36,889 bases of DNA from Schlegelella_A sp038258415 (GCA_038258415.1 JBBSPY010000005.1:1-36889); one strand, 5' to 3'; numbered from the stretch's first letter, positions 1-7,683 are shown. The notes: generated from the sequence alone by a model not told the origin. Made by a program: numbers and translations.

Positions 1-191
1 GCGAGCCAGGCGGCGGGCGCGAACAGCACGAAGCCGGCGAGCAGCCCGAAGACGGTGCCGACGACCGCCCAGCGCGTCGCCCGGCCGCGCTCGACCTGCC
101 ACGCCTGCTCGGCGAGCGTCGACTCGCTCCAGCCGCTCGATGCGACCGTCGCGTTCCAGATCGGGCCCTTGCGCCTGCGCTTGATCGCCAT
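1..191 (-). CDS. gspN: Type II secretion protein N, N-terminal fragment
   Basis: This is the first 63 codons of a gene that leaves the window at its left edge. Its ATG (191-189) shares one base with the gspM stop (TGATG), so it is translationally coupled and last of the visible gsp operon. The fragment has a basic cytoplasmic start (MAIKRRRKG), a polar stretch, then a single hydrophobic segment at about residues 43-62 that ends in FAPAAWL. That N-in inner-membrane layout is typical of GspN, an accessory T2SS protein. The assignment rests on position after gspM and on the membrane segment with its trailing Ala-Trp-Leu. The periplasmic domain that would settle it is outside the window. Confidence 0.8.
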   Translation of the reverse strand, partial: MAIKRRRKGPIWNATVASSGWSESTLAEQAWQVERGRATRWAVVGTVFGLLAGFVLFAPAAWL

Positions 192-715
192 CACGACGAG
201 CTTCCGAGCAGCACCGCGACGTTGCCGCTGTAGCCGTCGCCGGCCTTGACCCACTGCGCCTCGACCGGTCGGGCCCGCGCGCCGCTGCGCGCCTCGCCTA
301 GCCACGCGCGCAGCGCCTCGGCCGGCGTGGAGGTGAAGGTCAGCGTCGCGCGGTCGCCCTGCACCACGAGCTTCGACTTGCCGCCGAGCCGCTCGGTCGC
401 CGCCTGCAGGGCGGACACCGCCTGGGTCGGCGGAATCGGCGATGCCGACCGCAGGCCCTTGGCTTCTTCGGCCGCGAGCTGCATTTGCTGCAGCTGGCGG
501 TCGAGCCGGTCGATCTCGATCGGCGCCTCGCGCAGGGTGCGCAGCGCCGGCTGGATCGCCAGCAGCCAGACGACGAGGATGCCGACGGTGATCGCCGCGA
601 GGGCCACGAGCAGGCGCTCGCGCGGCGCCATCGTCTGCCAGAAGCGGCTCGCCTGCTGGCGCGCGTCGCCGATGGCGGGCGGCAAGGTGACGGCGTTGGC
701 GGGGGCGGACATCAT
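191..715 (-). CDS. gspM: Type II secretion system inner-membrane protein GspM
   Basis: This 174-residue bitopic protein has a short cytoplasmic N-terminus, one transmembrane helix at about residues 35-53 (LLVALAAITVGILVVWLLA), a Leu/Gln/Glu-rich likely coiled coil at about 60-90, and a small periplasmic ferredoxin-like domain. Length and layout match GspM. In the family, GspM partners GspL in the inner-membrane platform that links the cytoplasmic ATPase to the pseudopilus. It lies 15 bases downstream of gspL and overlaps gspN by one base. The start is a double ATG (715 or 712) and either would serve. Sequence conservation in this family is weak, so operon position carries much of the call. 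Confidence 0.88.
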   Translation of the reverse strand: MMSAPANAVTLPPAIGDARQQASRFWQTMAPRERLLVALAAITVGILVVWLLAIQPALRTLREAPIEIDRLDRQLQQMQLAAEEAKGLRSASPIPPTQAVSALQAATERLGGKSKLVVQGDRATLTFTSTPAEALRAWLGEARSGARARPVEAQWVKAGDGYSGNVAVLLGSSS

Positions 716-730
716 GGCTGCGTGGCGCTC

Positions 731-1996
731 TCAGACGCTGCCTGCCAGGCGCGCCCGGGTGACGACGAGGCGACCCTCGGTCGCGTCGACCTGCCAGCCG
801 GCTGGCCGCAGCACGCTGCGGAACTGTTCGACCTGGGCGTCGCTCCAGCCGGCGGCCGCGAGCGTCAGCTTGCCGGTCTCGAAACGCAGGTTCTCGACTG
901 GCGGACGCTCGGGCGGCCAGGCCGCGGCGGCGGCTTGCAGCATCGGCTCGAAGTCGGTGTCGGCGGCCTTGCCTGCGAGCGTGCGCAGCGCCTGGGTCTC
1001 GCGCAGCAGCACGGCCGGCGCGTCGCGCTGGATGTCGGCCTCGCTCACCTTCGGGAAGGTCTGCTTCACCAGCGCCTGGATCGACGCCTTGCGTGCCTCG
1101 ACGACGTTGCGCTCGTGCCAGGCCCAGAGGTTGAGGCCGATGACGTTGGCCGCGGCGAACGCCAGCACACCGACCCGCATCGGCCGCCACGCCGGGCTCA
1201 TCGCCTGACGCAGCCAGTCGCCGGCGGCGCGTGCACCGCGGGTGCGGCGGGCGAGCTCGAACTGGCGCAGGTTCCACAGGCTCCGGCCGGCCTGAAGCAT
1301 GCGCTGCTCGAGCGGCATCACCGTGACGGGCGCGCCCAGCCACTGCTCGGCAGCGACCGCGGCGGTCGGCGACGCGCTCCACCGCGTCGTCGGCGGGGCC
1401 GGATTCGGGACGATGGCGCGGGCGAGGCCGCCGTCGACACGCAGCGTCGCGACGCCGTCGGCGTGCGCCCACGTCAGCGTCACGCCGGCGCTGCTGCCGT
1501 GCTCGCCGAGCGCCGGCGCGTTGAAGTGGCCGACCGGTGGGTCGTCGGGCCAGGCGGCCGGCACGACGCGGTCGACGAAGACGCCGGCCTTCTCGAGTCG
1601 CCCCAGTTCTTCCTGAAGCCACGCCTTGTCGATCGCGGCGACCCACGTCGGCTGCCCGGCGACCGCCAGCGGCGCGACGGCGAGGTGCACGCCGTCGGCG
1701 TCGTCGAGCAGCGCTTCTTCGAGGACGCCGGACAGCGCCGCGCGCAGGCGGGCGGCTGGCGCCTTCGGCAGCGTGATGCGGTGCCAGGCGACGTCGGCGT
1801 CGCGCACCACGGCGATGATCTCGGAGCGCTTGGGCAGCAAGGCCGCCGCAGCCTCCCCCTGAGCCTCGAACTCGATCCCGTCCGCGCTGGTGACGTACGG
1901 ATACTCCCGGCGCCGGTCGGTCTCCGGCGCGGCTGCGCCGCCGCTCAGCGCGCGCTGGCGTTGGTGCTCGGGCAGCAACAGGACGAGGGTCGACAT
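731..1996 (-). CDS. gspL: Type II secretion system protein GspL
   Basis: This 421-residue protein has an actin-like cytoplasmic domain (starting MSTLVLLLPE, with the DADVAWHRITLPKA segment at about residue 70), one transmembrane helix at about 273-292, and a periplasmic ferredoxin-like domain that includes LRFETGKLTLAAAGWSDAQ. This is the GspL architecture. In the family the cytoplasmic part binds the GspE ATPase and the periplasmic part pairs with GspM. No good Shine-Dalgarno sits before the ATG at 1996. Unlike its neighbours, the gene is separated from the upstream gspK by 158 bases, so it may have its own promoter or be translated less tightly. Confidence 0.92.
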   Translation of the reverse strand: MSTLVLLLPEHQRQRALSGGAAAPETDRRREYPYVTSADGIEFEAQGEAAAALLPKRSEIIAVVRDADVAWHRITLPKAPAARLRAALSGVLEEALLDDADGVHLAVAPLAVAGQPTWVAAIDKAWLQEELGRLEKAGVFVDRVVPAAWPDDPPVGHFNAPALGEHGSSAGVTLTWAHADGVATLRVDGGLARAIVPNPAPPTTRWSASPTAAVAAEQWLGAPVTVMPLEQRMLQAGRSLWNLRQFELARRTRGARAAGDWLRQAMSPAWRPMRVGVLAFAAANVIGLNLWAWHERNVVEARKASIQALVKQTFPKVSEADIQRDAPAVLLRETQALRTLAGKAADTDFEPMLQAAAAAWPPERPPVENLRFETGKLTLAAAGWSDAQVEQFRSVLRPAGWQVDATEGRLVVTRARLAGSV

Positions 1997-2154
1997 CGAT
2001 GGGCGCGCAAGGCGTCGTTCATTCTAGGAGCCAGCCGGGCGAAAACCTTCGCAATCAAAGACTTACAGGATGCACTTGTAGCGTCTTGGCAGAACTGTTT
2101 CTCGTTTGGACGCCCTTCGAGCGGTCGCGAAGCCTGGCGGTGGGTGGTGCGCCG
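1997..2154 (-). promoter_or_regulatory. Long gspK-gspL spacer with a promoter-like -10 box
   Basis: This 158-base non-coding spacer interrupts an operon whose other joints overlap or are short. It is more AT-rich than its surroundings. On the minus strand a TAGAAT hexamer (2026-2021) matches the sigma-70 -10 box in five of six positions and would start transcription about 18 bases before gspL. No convincing -35 lies 16-18 bases upstream, so promoter activity is only a possibility. I see no terminator and no open frame of note. Confidence 0.25.
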
Positions 2155-3144
2155 TCAGCGGTCTCGCGTGTCGCGGCCCGGGATGCGCTCGCGTCGAACC
2201 ACCACGACCTGGTTGTTGCCGGGATTGCGCTGCACGATCGAGCGCTGCTCGAGGACCACCTGGCCGAGCCGGAGGCGGCCTTTCACCTCGAAGTACTGCG
2301 ATGAAACCGAGGCGCGGCTGGTCGCTGCCTTCGACACGCCGGCAAGCGACTCCAGCTCCGATACCTTGGTCAGCGGCGCCCGCTGTCGAGCCTGGACGAC
2401 GCGTTCGGCGGTTCCGGCGTCCATCCCTTCGATCGCGGCGGCGAGCACCTCGCGCGACGCCGTGTTGACGTTCGGATAGGTGAGCACCGGCAAGATCACG
2501 ACGTAGGGCTCGAGCGCTCGCACCGACTCGGCGTCGATGCCGAGCCAGCCGAGGTCGTGGACCCATTGCGGCAGCAGTGGCGGGTTGGCCGGGCGTGCAA
2601 CGACGGCGCTCACGGCCGACGCACCGGGCGCCGGTGGCGTCGCGTCGCGCAGCCCCGTGGCGATGCGGTCGGCGACCTCGACGTTGACACCCACGCTCTG
2701 GCAGAGGTTGCGCAGCGACTCGAGCTCGATGTTCACGACCTGCCCGCCCTGCACCAGGTTGGTGAGGTTGTAGCGGGCGGTCGCGTCGCTGATCTCGCCG
2801 GAGAGGAAGGCGTCGGGCGCGTCTTCGATCGGGCCCTTGTCGGAGGCCAGGAAGCTCGACAGCCGCGCCTCTTCGAGCGGCACCGCCCACGGTTCGCCGA
2901 GGTGGTCGACCGGGTTGCCGCGCGACGCCTTGCCGTCCTCGCGAAGGATCAGCCGCGCCCAGTCGAGCGCGCCGGCGAGGATCCATGCCGATTGCGTGCG
3001 CTCGCGCTCGGCCGCCTCGACCTGAACCGCCCGCCATTGTTGCCAAAGCATCGACGATGCGAGCGTGGCGATCAGGGCGACGATGATCATCGCCGTGAGC
3101 AGCGCGGCGCCGCGTTGCCGAAGCGGCCGGAGCGACCGCGTCAT
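2155..3144 (-). CDS. gspK: Type II secretion minor pseudopilin GspK
   Basis: This is a 329-residue large pseudopilin. The leader RQRG is followed by AALLTAMIIVALIATLASSM, and the usual Glu at +5 is absent, which is characteristic of GspK and fits its place at the pseudopilus tip with GspI and GspJ. The large globular domain has the expected saposin-like and helix-hairpin-helix parts, such as EGMDAGTAERVV and SELESLAGVS. The frame stays open far upstream. I place the start at 3144 because it gives a proper prepilin leader and an ATGA overlap with the gspJ stop. The length is normal for the family. Confidence 0.93.
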   Translation of the reverse strand: MTRSLRPLRQRGAALLTAMIIVALIATLASSMLWQQWRAVQVEAAERERTQSAWILAGALDWARLILREDGKASRGNPVDHLGEPWAVPLEEARLSSFLASDKGPIEDAPDAFLSGEISDATARYNLTNLVQGGQVVNIELESLRNLCQSVGVNVEVADRIATGLRDATPPAPGASAVSAVVARPANPPLLPQWVHDLGWLGIDAESVRALEPYVVILPVLTYPNVNTASREVLAAAIEGMDAGTAERVVQARQRAPLTKVSELESLAGVSKAATSRASVSSQYFEVKGRLRLGQVVLEQRSIVQRNPGNNQVVVVRRERIPGRDTRDR

Positions 3145-3743
3145 GGCGTCAGCAGCACGTCGCGCACGAGCGTTCCCGTGAGCCCGCTCTGCGGCCCGAA
3201 GTCGAGCGTGAGGCGGACGGCAGACGGCAGGCCGTTGCCGCTCGACTGGCAGTTGCTCCAGCTGTTGCCGCGCCAGAAGTAGATCTGCCACTGCTGCACG
3301 CCGTCGATGGTGGCGAGCTGCCCCGGTTCGTTGCCCTGGAACTGCAGCGTCTGGAACCAGCTCTCGCGCAGCGCGTTCTGGGTCGTCGTCGGCACGCTCG
3401 CCCAGCGCTTCCAGACCATGCCGTTCGCCGACGGCCACAGCGCCCACTCGACGACCTGCATCCCCGCGTCGGTGCGGCGCGTCATCCGCAGCGCCTGGCC
3501 GTCGCAGCTGAGCGCGTCGACCACGCCGACGTTCTCCTGCACCTGCGCCAGGTCCTGCTCCCACTGCGCGATGACGGTCTCCAGGCGAAGCGTCTGCTCC
3601 ATCTTCGACTGGCTGATCTCGCGCGTGCGGACGATGCCGTCGACGCCCTGCCAGGCCATCAGCGACATCACGGCCATGACGACGATCGCCACCAGCACCT
3701 CGACGAGGGTGAAGCCGCGCGCTGGTCGTTGTGTGGCGGTCAT
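3141..3743 (-). CDS. gspJ: Type II secretion minor pseudopilin GspJ
   Basis: This 200-residue pseudopilin has the prepilin leader MTATQRPARG, cut before FTLVEVLVAIVVMAVMSLM, with Glu at +5. The following segment, AWQGVDGIVRTR, is typical of GspJ. In the family GspJ joins GspI, GspK and GspH at the pseudopilus tip and is cleaved and methylated by the prepilin peptidase, which is not encoded here. The ATG at 3743 overlaps the gspI stop by one base (TGATG), and the 3' end overlaps gspK by four bases. The open frame extends further upstream, but only this start gives a leader peptide. Confidence 0.93.
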   Translation of the reverse strand: MTATQRPARGFTLVEVLVAIVVMAVMSLMAWQGVDGIVRTREISQSKMEQTLRLETVIAQWEQDLAQVQENVGVVDALSCDGQALRMTRRTDAGMQVVEWALWPSANGMVWKRWASVPTTTQNALRESWFQTLQFQGNEPGQLATIDGVQQWQIYFWRGNSWSNCQSSGNGLPSAVRLTLDFGPQSGLTGTLVRDVLLTP

Positions 3744-4114
3744 CACCGCCTCGCGATCGTCGACAGGATGATGATCGGCGTGCCCTGCTCGTCGAGCACC
3801 TGAGCGTCGACGCGGCGGAAATTCGGATTCGGTGTTGTTCGCACCACGAGCTTGCCGGCGTAGGTGCGGCCGAGCTGGTCGCATGCGAAGTCGCCGGTGC
3901 CGATGTCGGGGAACGGGTTGGCGAGCTTGAGGACGGTGAGCTGGTTGTCGGCGCACCACTGCGCCGCCGTCACCTCGGCCAGGCGAGCCGTGTTGTTGGT
4001 GAGCGCGCCGGCGGCGCGGACGCCGGCGCCGAGCGTCACCGCCACGATCGCCAGCGCCACCAGCACCTCGACGAGGGTGAAGCCGCCGGCGGGACTCCGT
4101 GCGTGCGGGTTCAC
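3743..4114 (-). CDS. gspI: Type II secretion minor pseudopilin GspI
   Basis: This is a small pseudopilin of 123 residues starting with GTG at 4114, which forms a GTGA overlap with the gspH stop. The leader ends PAGG and the mature protein begins FTLVEVLVALAIVAV, with Glu at +5. A WCADNQL segment near residue 53 is a usual GspI feature (W-x-x-x-N-x-L). Length matches the family. In T2SS the protein nucleates the tip complex with GspJ and GspK. Tight coupling on both sides suggests stoichiometric expression. Confidence 0.93.
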   Translation of the reverse strand: MNPHARSPAGGFTLVEVLVALAIVAVTLGAGVRAAGALTNNTARLAEVTAAQWCADNQLTVLKLANPFPDIGTGDFACDQLGRTYAGKLVVRTTPNPNFRRVDAQVLDEQGTPIIILSTIARR

Positions 4115-4560
4115 GGCTTGGCCGGCTCGGCGTTGTTCTCGACCGTGAATGGCCCGATGCCGTCGGTCGCCAGCGCCAGACGCCGGTCGCCGAGCCGCAG
4201 CAGGATCCGCTGCTCGCCGATCAGCGGCTCCGGCCCGAGGATCACCGCCCGCGCGCCGATCACCTGAGCGCCGGTCTCCGGGTCGAGCCAGTTGCGCGGC
4301 ATCGGCGGGTCGTCGGCTGTGCCGACGAAGCGAAAGCCCGCGTGGTCGGGCTGATCGGAGAGCGGCTCCCAGCTCGCCGCGATGCCCGACGAGCGAGCCT
4401 GCGCCCGCGCTGCCTCGAGCAGCGCCACCAGCCGTGCAGCCTCCTGCTCGAGCCGCGCCTCCGCCGGATCGCGCAGCGACAGCGTCAGCACGCCCGTCGC
4501 GATCGCGATCAACGCCACCACCACCAGCAATTCGACCAGCGTGAACCCCCGCACTCGCAT
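4111..4560 (-). CDS. gspH: Type II secretion pseudopilin GspH
   Basis: The chosen start gives 149 residues with a very short leader, MRVRG, cut before FTLVELLVVVALIAIATGV, with Glu at +5. The globular part has the GspH/FimT-type beta strands, such as RILLRLGDRRLALATDG near the C-terminus. GspH is a minor pseudopilin near the pseudopilus tip. The start is uncertain: an in-frame ATG at 4593 gives an 11-residue longer leader and lies eight bases from the gspG stop. Neither start has a good Shine-Dalgarno. A run of eight G (4571-4578 on the plus strand) lies between the two candidates. Confidence 0.9.
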   Translation of the reverse strand: MRVRGFTLVELLVVVALIAIATGVLTLSLRDPAEARLEQEAARLVALLEAARAQARSSGIAASWEPLSDQPDHAGFRFVGTADDPPMPRNWLDPETGAQVIGARAVILGPEPLIGEQRILLRLGDRRLALATDGIGPFTVENNAEPAKP

Positions 4561-4600
4561 CGAACGACGCGGGGGGGGCGCGATCCCGTCCATGGCCCGG

Positions 4601-5059
4601 CTACTGCCAGGACCCGATATCCGCATCGCGGGCTTCGCCACCGACGACGCCGTCGGCGCCGAAGCTGTAGACGTCGATCTCGCCCTTGAGCCCCGGGTTC
4701 GCGTACTGGTAGGGATGCGCCCACGGGTCGCTCGGCAGCTTGTCGAGGTAGGGGCGCCAGCTTGGCGGGATCGTGCCGGCGGTGGGCTTGACGACGAGCG
4801 CCTGCAGCCCCTGATCGCTGCTCGGATAGCGCAGGTTGTCGAGTTTGTAGAGCTTGAGCGCCTGCATCAGGTTGTTGACGTCGGTGCGCGCCGCGGTGAC
4901 GCGGGCGTCGTCGGCGCGGTCGAGCATGTTCGGCACGATCAGCGCGGCGAGCACGCCGATGATGACGAGCACGACCATGAGCTCGATCAGCGTGAAGCCT
5001 CGCCGGATCGCGTGCCGCACCCGGCGCGCGGAGACGTTTCGAAACGTTTGCAATGGCAT
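4601..5059 (-). CDS. gspG: Type II secretion major pseudopilin GspG
   Basis: This is a 152-residue major pseudopilin and the first gene of the minus-strand gsp operon. The leader ends AIRRG and the mature start is FTLIELMVVLVIIGVLAALI, with Glu at +5. The C-terminus (YSFGADGVVGGE, then DADIGSW) carries the conserved calcium-site residues of GspG, and DPWAHPYQYANPG is also a family signature. The start at 5059 is supported by an AGGA box about eight bases upstream. A TATCAT hexamer (5119-5114, minus strand) in the 68-base gap to gspC could be the -10 of the operon promoter, but I see no clear -35. Confidence 0.96.
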   Translation of the reverse strand: MPLQTFRNVSARRVRHAIRRGFTLIELMVVLVIIGVLAALIVPNMLDRADDARVTAARTDVNNLMQALKLYKLDNLRYPSSDQGLQALVVKPTAGTIPPSWRPYLDKLPSDPWAHPYQYANPGLKGEIDVYSFGADGVVGGEARDADIGSWQ

Positions 5060-5127
5060 CGTGGAGTCCTGCCGGGCGAGCCCCGGCGGTGCGTCGCCCT
5101 CGTGTGGCGCTCGATGATAATCGGCGC

Positions 5128-5826
5128 ATGTACGCACGCCTGTCAGCGTTCGTGATCTGGTCGATCGTCGCCGCCACGGCCGTGTTCTGGGCGCTGCGCC
5201 TGGGCGTCTCAGGCTCGACGATGCCGCCCTACGCCGTCGCCGTCGACCGCTCGGCGCCGTTGCGCGGCGATCTGGCGAGGCTGTTCGGGGCGCCGCCGAT
5301 CGTCGTCGCGGCGGCCGAAACGCCGTCCGAGGCACCGTCGCGCTACCGGCTGGTCGGCGTCATGGCGCCCAAGGGGGCGCAGCAGGGGGAAGGCCGCTAC
5401 GGTCTGGCCCTCATCGCCGTCGACGGCAAGCCGGCCAAGGCCTATCCCGTCGGCGCGCGCATCGACGGCGACATGGTGATCCAGGCGGTCAGCCTGCGCA
5501 CGGCGTCGGTCGGACCGGCCGGCGGCGGGAACAGCACGCTGCTGGAGCTCCCCGCGTTGCCGCCGCCGGCCACCGGCACGCTGCCGCCGCCCGGGGCGTC
5601 GTTCAACCCACCGCCAGGCGGGTCGTTCACTCCACCGCCGCTTCCCGGCGCCCTTCCGACTCCGTTCGTGCCCAAGCCGCTGCCGCCCGCGATGCAGGCC
5701 GCCCCGCCGCCAGCCGCGATCTCGCAGGGAACGATGACCGCCCCCGGCGTTCAACCCGCACCGCCCGGAACCGCCGTGCCTGCGAACCCGACCGCACCCC
5801 CCACCGACAATTTCCGCACCCAGTGA
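5128..5826 (+). CDS. gspC: Type II secretion protein GspC (no PDZ domain)
   Basis: This 232-residue inner-membrane protein is transcribed away from gspG. A short cytoplasmic start is followed by a transmembrane helix at about residues 6-24 (SAFVIWSIVAATAVFWALR) and then the periplasmic homology region (LARLFG at about 50, then YRLVGVMAP and GLALIAVDGKPAKAYPVG). In the family that region contacts the N0 domain of the GspD secretin. From about residue 150 the protein becomes a Pro-rich tail with many PPP and PPPG runs, and no PDZ domain is visible. A GATAAT hexamer lies at 5116-5121, so any mRNA leader would be very short. gspD is not adjacent. Confidence 0.9.
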   Translation: MYARLSAFVIWSIVAATAVFWALRLGVSGSTMPPYAVAVDRSAPLRGDLARLFGAPPIVVAAAETPSEAPSRYRLVGVMAPKGAQQGEGRYGLALIAVDGKPAKAYPVGARIDGDMVIQAVSLRTASVGPAGGGNSTLLELPALPPPATGTLPPPGASFNPPPGGSFTPPPLPGALPTPFVPKPLPPAMQAAPPPAAISQGTMTAPGVQPAPPGTAVPANPTAPPTDNFRTQ

Positions 5827-5827
5827 C

Positions 5828-5845
5828 GTTGCCCCGAGCGGCAAC
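5828..5845. terminator. Hairpin between convergent gspC and ilvA
   Basis: A perfect 6-bp stem (GTTGCC / GGCAAC) with a 6-base loop lies one base after the gspC stop, in the 40-base gap between two converging genes. It has no T-run on either strand, so it is at best a weak or Rho-assisted terminator or an mRNA-end stabiliser. Confidence 0.3.
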
Positions 5846-5866
5846 CGGCCCGCCCCGGGCAAGGTG

Positions 5867-7447
5867 TCAGCGCAGGAACAGGCGGTACGCCGGGTTCGCG
5901 CTTTCGTCGGCGTAGGGATAGCCGAGCGAATCGAGGAAGGCCTGCAAGGCCTTCTCGCCGGCCGGCGGCACCTGCATGCCGACCAGGATCCGGCCGTGGT
6001 CGGCGCCCTGGTTGCGGTAGTGGAACAGGCTGATGTTCCACGCCTTGGGCATGCTGGACAGGAAGCGCATCAGCGCGCCGGGTCGCTCCGGAAAAACGAA
6101 GCGGAACAGTCGCTCGTCTTCGGCGAGCGCGCTGCGACCGCCGACGAGATGGCGGAGGTGCTCCTTGGCGAGCTCGTCGGCGGTGAGGTCGAGGGTGGGA
6201 AAGCCATTCGCCTCGAACCGCGCCGCCAGGCGGGCCGACTCGGCCCGTTCGACGGTCGCGATGCCGACGAACACGTGTGCCTTCAGCGCGTCGGAGATTC
6301 GGTAGTTGAACTCGGTCACGGCGCGCGGCCCGATCAGCTCGCAGAAGCGCCTGAAGCTGCCGCGTGCTTCGGGGATCGTCACCGCGAAAAGGGCTTCGCG
6401 CTCCTCGCCGACCTCGGCCCGCTCGGCGACGAAGCGGAGCCGATCGAAATTCATGTTGGCGCCGCACGTGATCGCGATCCAGGTGCGCCCGCTCGACGCG
6501 TGCGCCTGCGCATACTGCTTGATCGCGGCGACGCCGAGCGCGCCGGCCGGCTCGAGGATGCTGCGCGTGTCCTCGAAGACGTCCTTGATGGCGGCGCAGG
6601 CGGCGTCGGTGTCGACGACGACCCAGTCGTCGACCAGCGCCCGGGCGAGCCTGAACGTCTCCCGGCCGACCCGCTTCACGGCCGTGCCATCGGAGAACAG
6701 CCCGACATCGTCCAGCGTGACGCGCCGGCCGGTGCGCACCGAGCGCAGCATCGCGTCGGAGTCGGCGGTCTGCACGCCGATCACCCGAATCGCCGGTCGC
6801 ACCGCCTTCAGATAGGCGGCGATCCCGGCGATCAGGCCGCCACCGCCGACGGGAACGAACACGGCGTCGATCGGGCCGGGGTGCTGGCGCAGCAGCTCCA
6901 TGGCGATCGTCCCCTGGCCGGCGATCACGTACGGGTCGTCGAACGGATGAACGAAGGTGAGGCCGCGCTCGGCCTGCAGCCGGTCGGCATGCGCCTGTGC
7001 ATCGCTGTAGCTGTCGCCGTGCAGGACGACCTCGGCGCCGAGGGCGCGGACGGCGTCGACCTTGAGCGCCGGCGTCGTCGTCGGCATCACCACGAGCGCC
7101 CGGCAGCCGAGTCGCCGCGCCGACAGTGCCACGCCCTGGGCGTGGTTCCCGGCCGAGGCACAGATCACGCCGCGCGCGAGCGCCTCGGGCGGCAGGTGCG
7201 CCATCTTGTTGTAGGCGCCGCGCAGCTTGAAGCTGAACACCTGCTGCGTGTCCTCGCGCTTGAGCAGCACCCGGTTGCCAACGCGGGCCGACAGCTTCGG
7301 CGCGTCTTCCAGGGCCGTCTCGACGGCGACGTCGTAGACACGAGCCGTCAGGATCTTCTGCAGGTAGCCGTCGAGCGGAGGCCGGGCGACACGGCGTTTC
7401 GGCGGGGTGCGACGGGCAACGGTCGCCGGGCGGGAAGGTACGGCCAT
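5867..7447 (-). CDS. ilvA: Threonine ammonia-lyase, biosynthetic (threonine deaminase)
   Basis: This 526-residue PLP enzyme converts threonine to 2-oxobutanoate, the first committed step to isoleucine. The PLP lysine is K74 in SFKLRGAYNK, the substrate loop is SAGNHAQG (98-105), and the phosphate-binding glycine loop is VPVGGGGLIAG (199-209). The C-terminal third holds two ACT-like regulatory modules: EREALFAVTIPEARGSF, then ERLFRFVFPERPGALM and FHYRNQGADHGRILVGMQ. This is the long, isoleucine-regulated biosynthetic form rather than the short catabolic TdcB type. The frame is open further upstream, but the ATG at 7447 gives the usual length. A terminator hairpin 70 bases upstream on the same strand may matter for regulation. 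Confidence 0.95.
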   Translation of the reverse strand: MAVPSRPATVARRTPPKRRVARPPLDGYLQKILTARVYDVAVETALEDAPKLSARVGNRVLLKREDTQQVFSFKLRGAYNKMAHLPPEALARGVICASAGNHAQGVALSARRLGCRALVVMPTTTPALKVDAVRALGAEVVLHGDSYSDAQAHADRLQAERGLTFVHPFDDPYVIAGQGTIAMELLRQHPGPIDAVFVPVGGGGLIAGIAAYLKAVRPAIRVIGVQTADSDAMLRSVRTGRRVTLDDVGLFSDGTAVKRVGRETFRLARALVDDWVVVDTDAACAAIKDVFEDTRSILEPAGALGVAAIKQYAQAHASSGRTWIAITCGANMNFDRLRFVAERAEVGEEREALFAVTIPEARGSFRRFCELIGPRAVTEFNYRISDALKAHVFVGIATVERAESARLAARFEANGFPTLDLTADELAKEHLRHLVGGRSALAEDERLFRFVFPERPGALMRFLSSMPKAWNISLFHYRNQGADHGRILVGMQVPPAGEKALQAFLDSLGYPYADESANPAYRLFLR

Positions 7448-7516
7448 GCGAGGTCGTTCGAAGCCGCGGAGTGCGGCGGCGCATGATAGGACGCTCCGGC
7501 AGTGCCACCGCCGCGT

Positions 7517-7547
7517 AAAAAAGCCCAAGGCATTGCTGCCTTGGGCT
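7517..7547 (-). terminator. Strong intrinsic terminator, minus strand
   Basis: A perfect 10-bp stem (arms 7522-7531 and 7538-7547, AGCCCAAGGC / GCCTTGGGCT) with a 6-base loop is followed on the minus strand by six T (7522-7517). It stands 70 bases upstream of the ilvA start in the same orientation. It therefore either ends a separate short transcript or acts as an attenuator. On the plus strand it lacks a T-run. Confidence 0.85.
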
Positions 7548-7621
7548 GAATCCACCCATGAAGGCGGTGGAGGAGACAATCGGCGCGACGGTCGCCGTTC
7601 AACGGGGCGACGGGTCGTTCG
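7517..7621 (-). ncRNA. Candidate small RNA or ilvA leader RNA, about 105 nt
   Basis: A predicted promoter (7656-7628) and a strong terminator (7547-7517) bracket about 105 bases on the minus strand. Two further perfect 6-bp hairpins lie between them: 7591-7596 with 7606-7611, and 7551-7556 with 7566-7571. The span between these carries a pyrimidine-rich CTCCTCC stretch complementary to Shine-Dalgarno sequences. I find no leader peptide with a Shine-Dalgarno or a run of Ile/Leu/Val/Thr codons, which argues against classic attenuation. A separate -10-like TATCAT (7488-7483) closer to ilvA would let ilvA be transcribed independently. Identity is inferred from architecture alone. Confidence 0.5.
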
Positions 7622-7627
7622 TGGGGC

Positions 7628-7656
7628 AGTTTAGGGCCAATTTTGCTGCGGTGCAA
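7628..7656 (-). promoter_or_regulatory. Predicted sigma-70 promoter for the short transcript
   Basis: On the minus strand, TTGCAC (7656-7651) is followed by a 17-base spacer and TAAACT (7633-7628). The -35 matches consensus in five of six positions and the -10 in four. An inverted repeat TTGC-N6-GCAA overlaps the -35, so a regulator could bind here. Start of transcription would be near 7621. Confidence 0.5.
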
Positions 7657-7683
7657 CAAAGGCGCCGAGAGGATCCTCGTCAC

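Noticed and set aside
485..2479. A long open frame on the plus strand opposite gspM, gspL and gspK.
   Set aside because: GC-rich antisense shadow: Arg/Gly/Asp-heavy composition, no domain, and it runs against three well-supported gsp genes.
4561..4641. Longer GspH starts and the run of eight G (4571-4578) as a phase-variation switch.
   Set aside because: The start at 4560 downstream of the tract gives a proper leader, so slippage would not affect the protein. Only if the 4593 start is used could the tract matter, and no other sign of switching is visible.
5864..7486. A 540-codon plus-strand open frame opposite ilvA.
   Set aside because: Antisense shadow of a secure enzyme gene; composition is rich in Arg, Gly, Asp and His with no recognisable motif.
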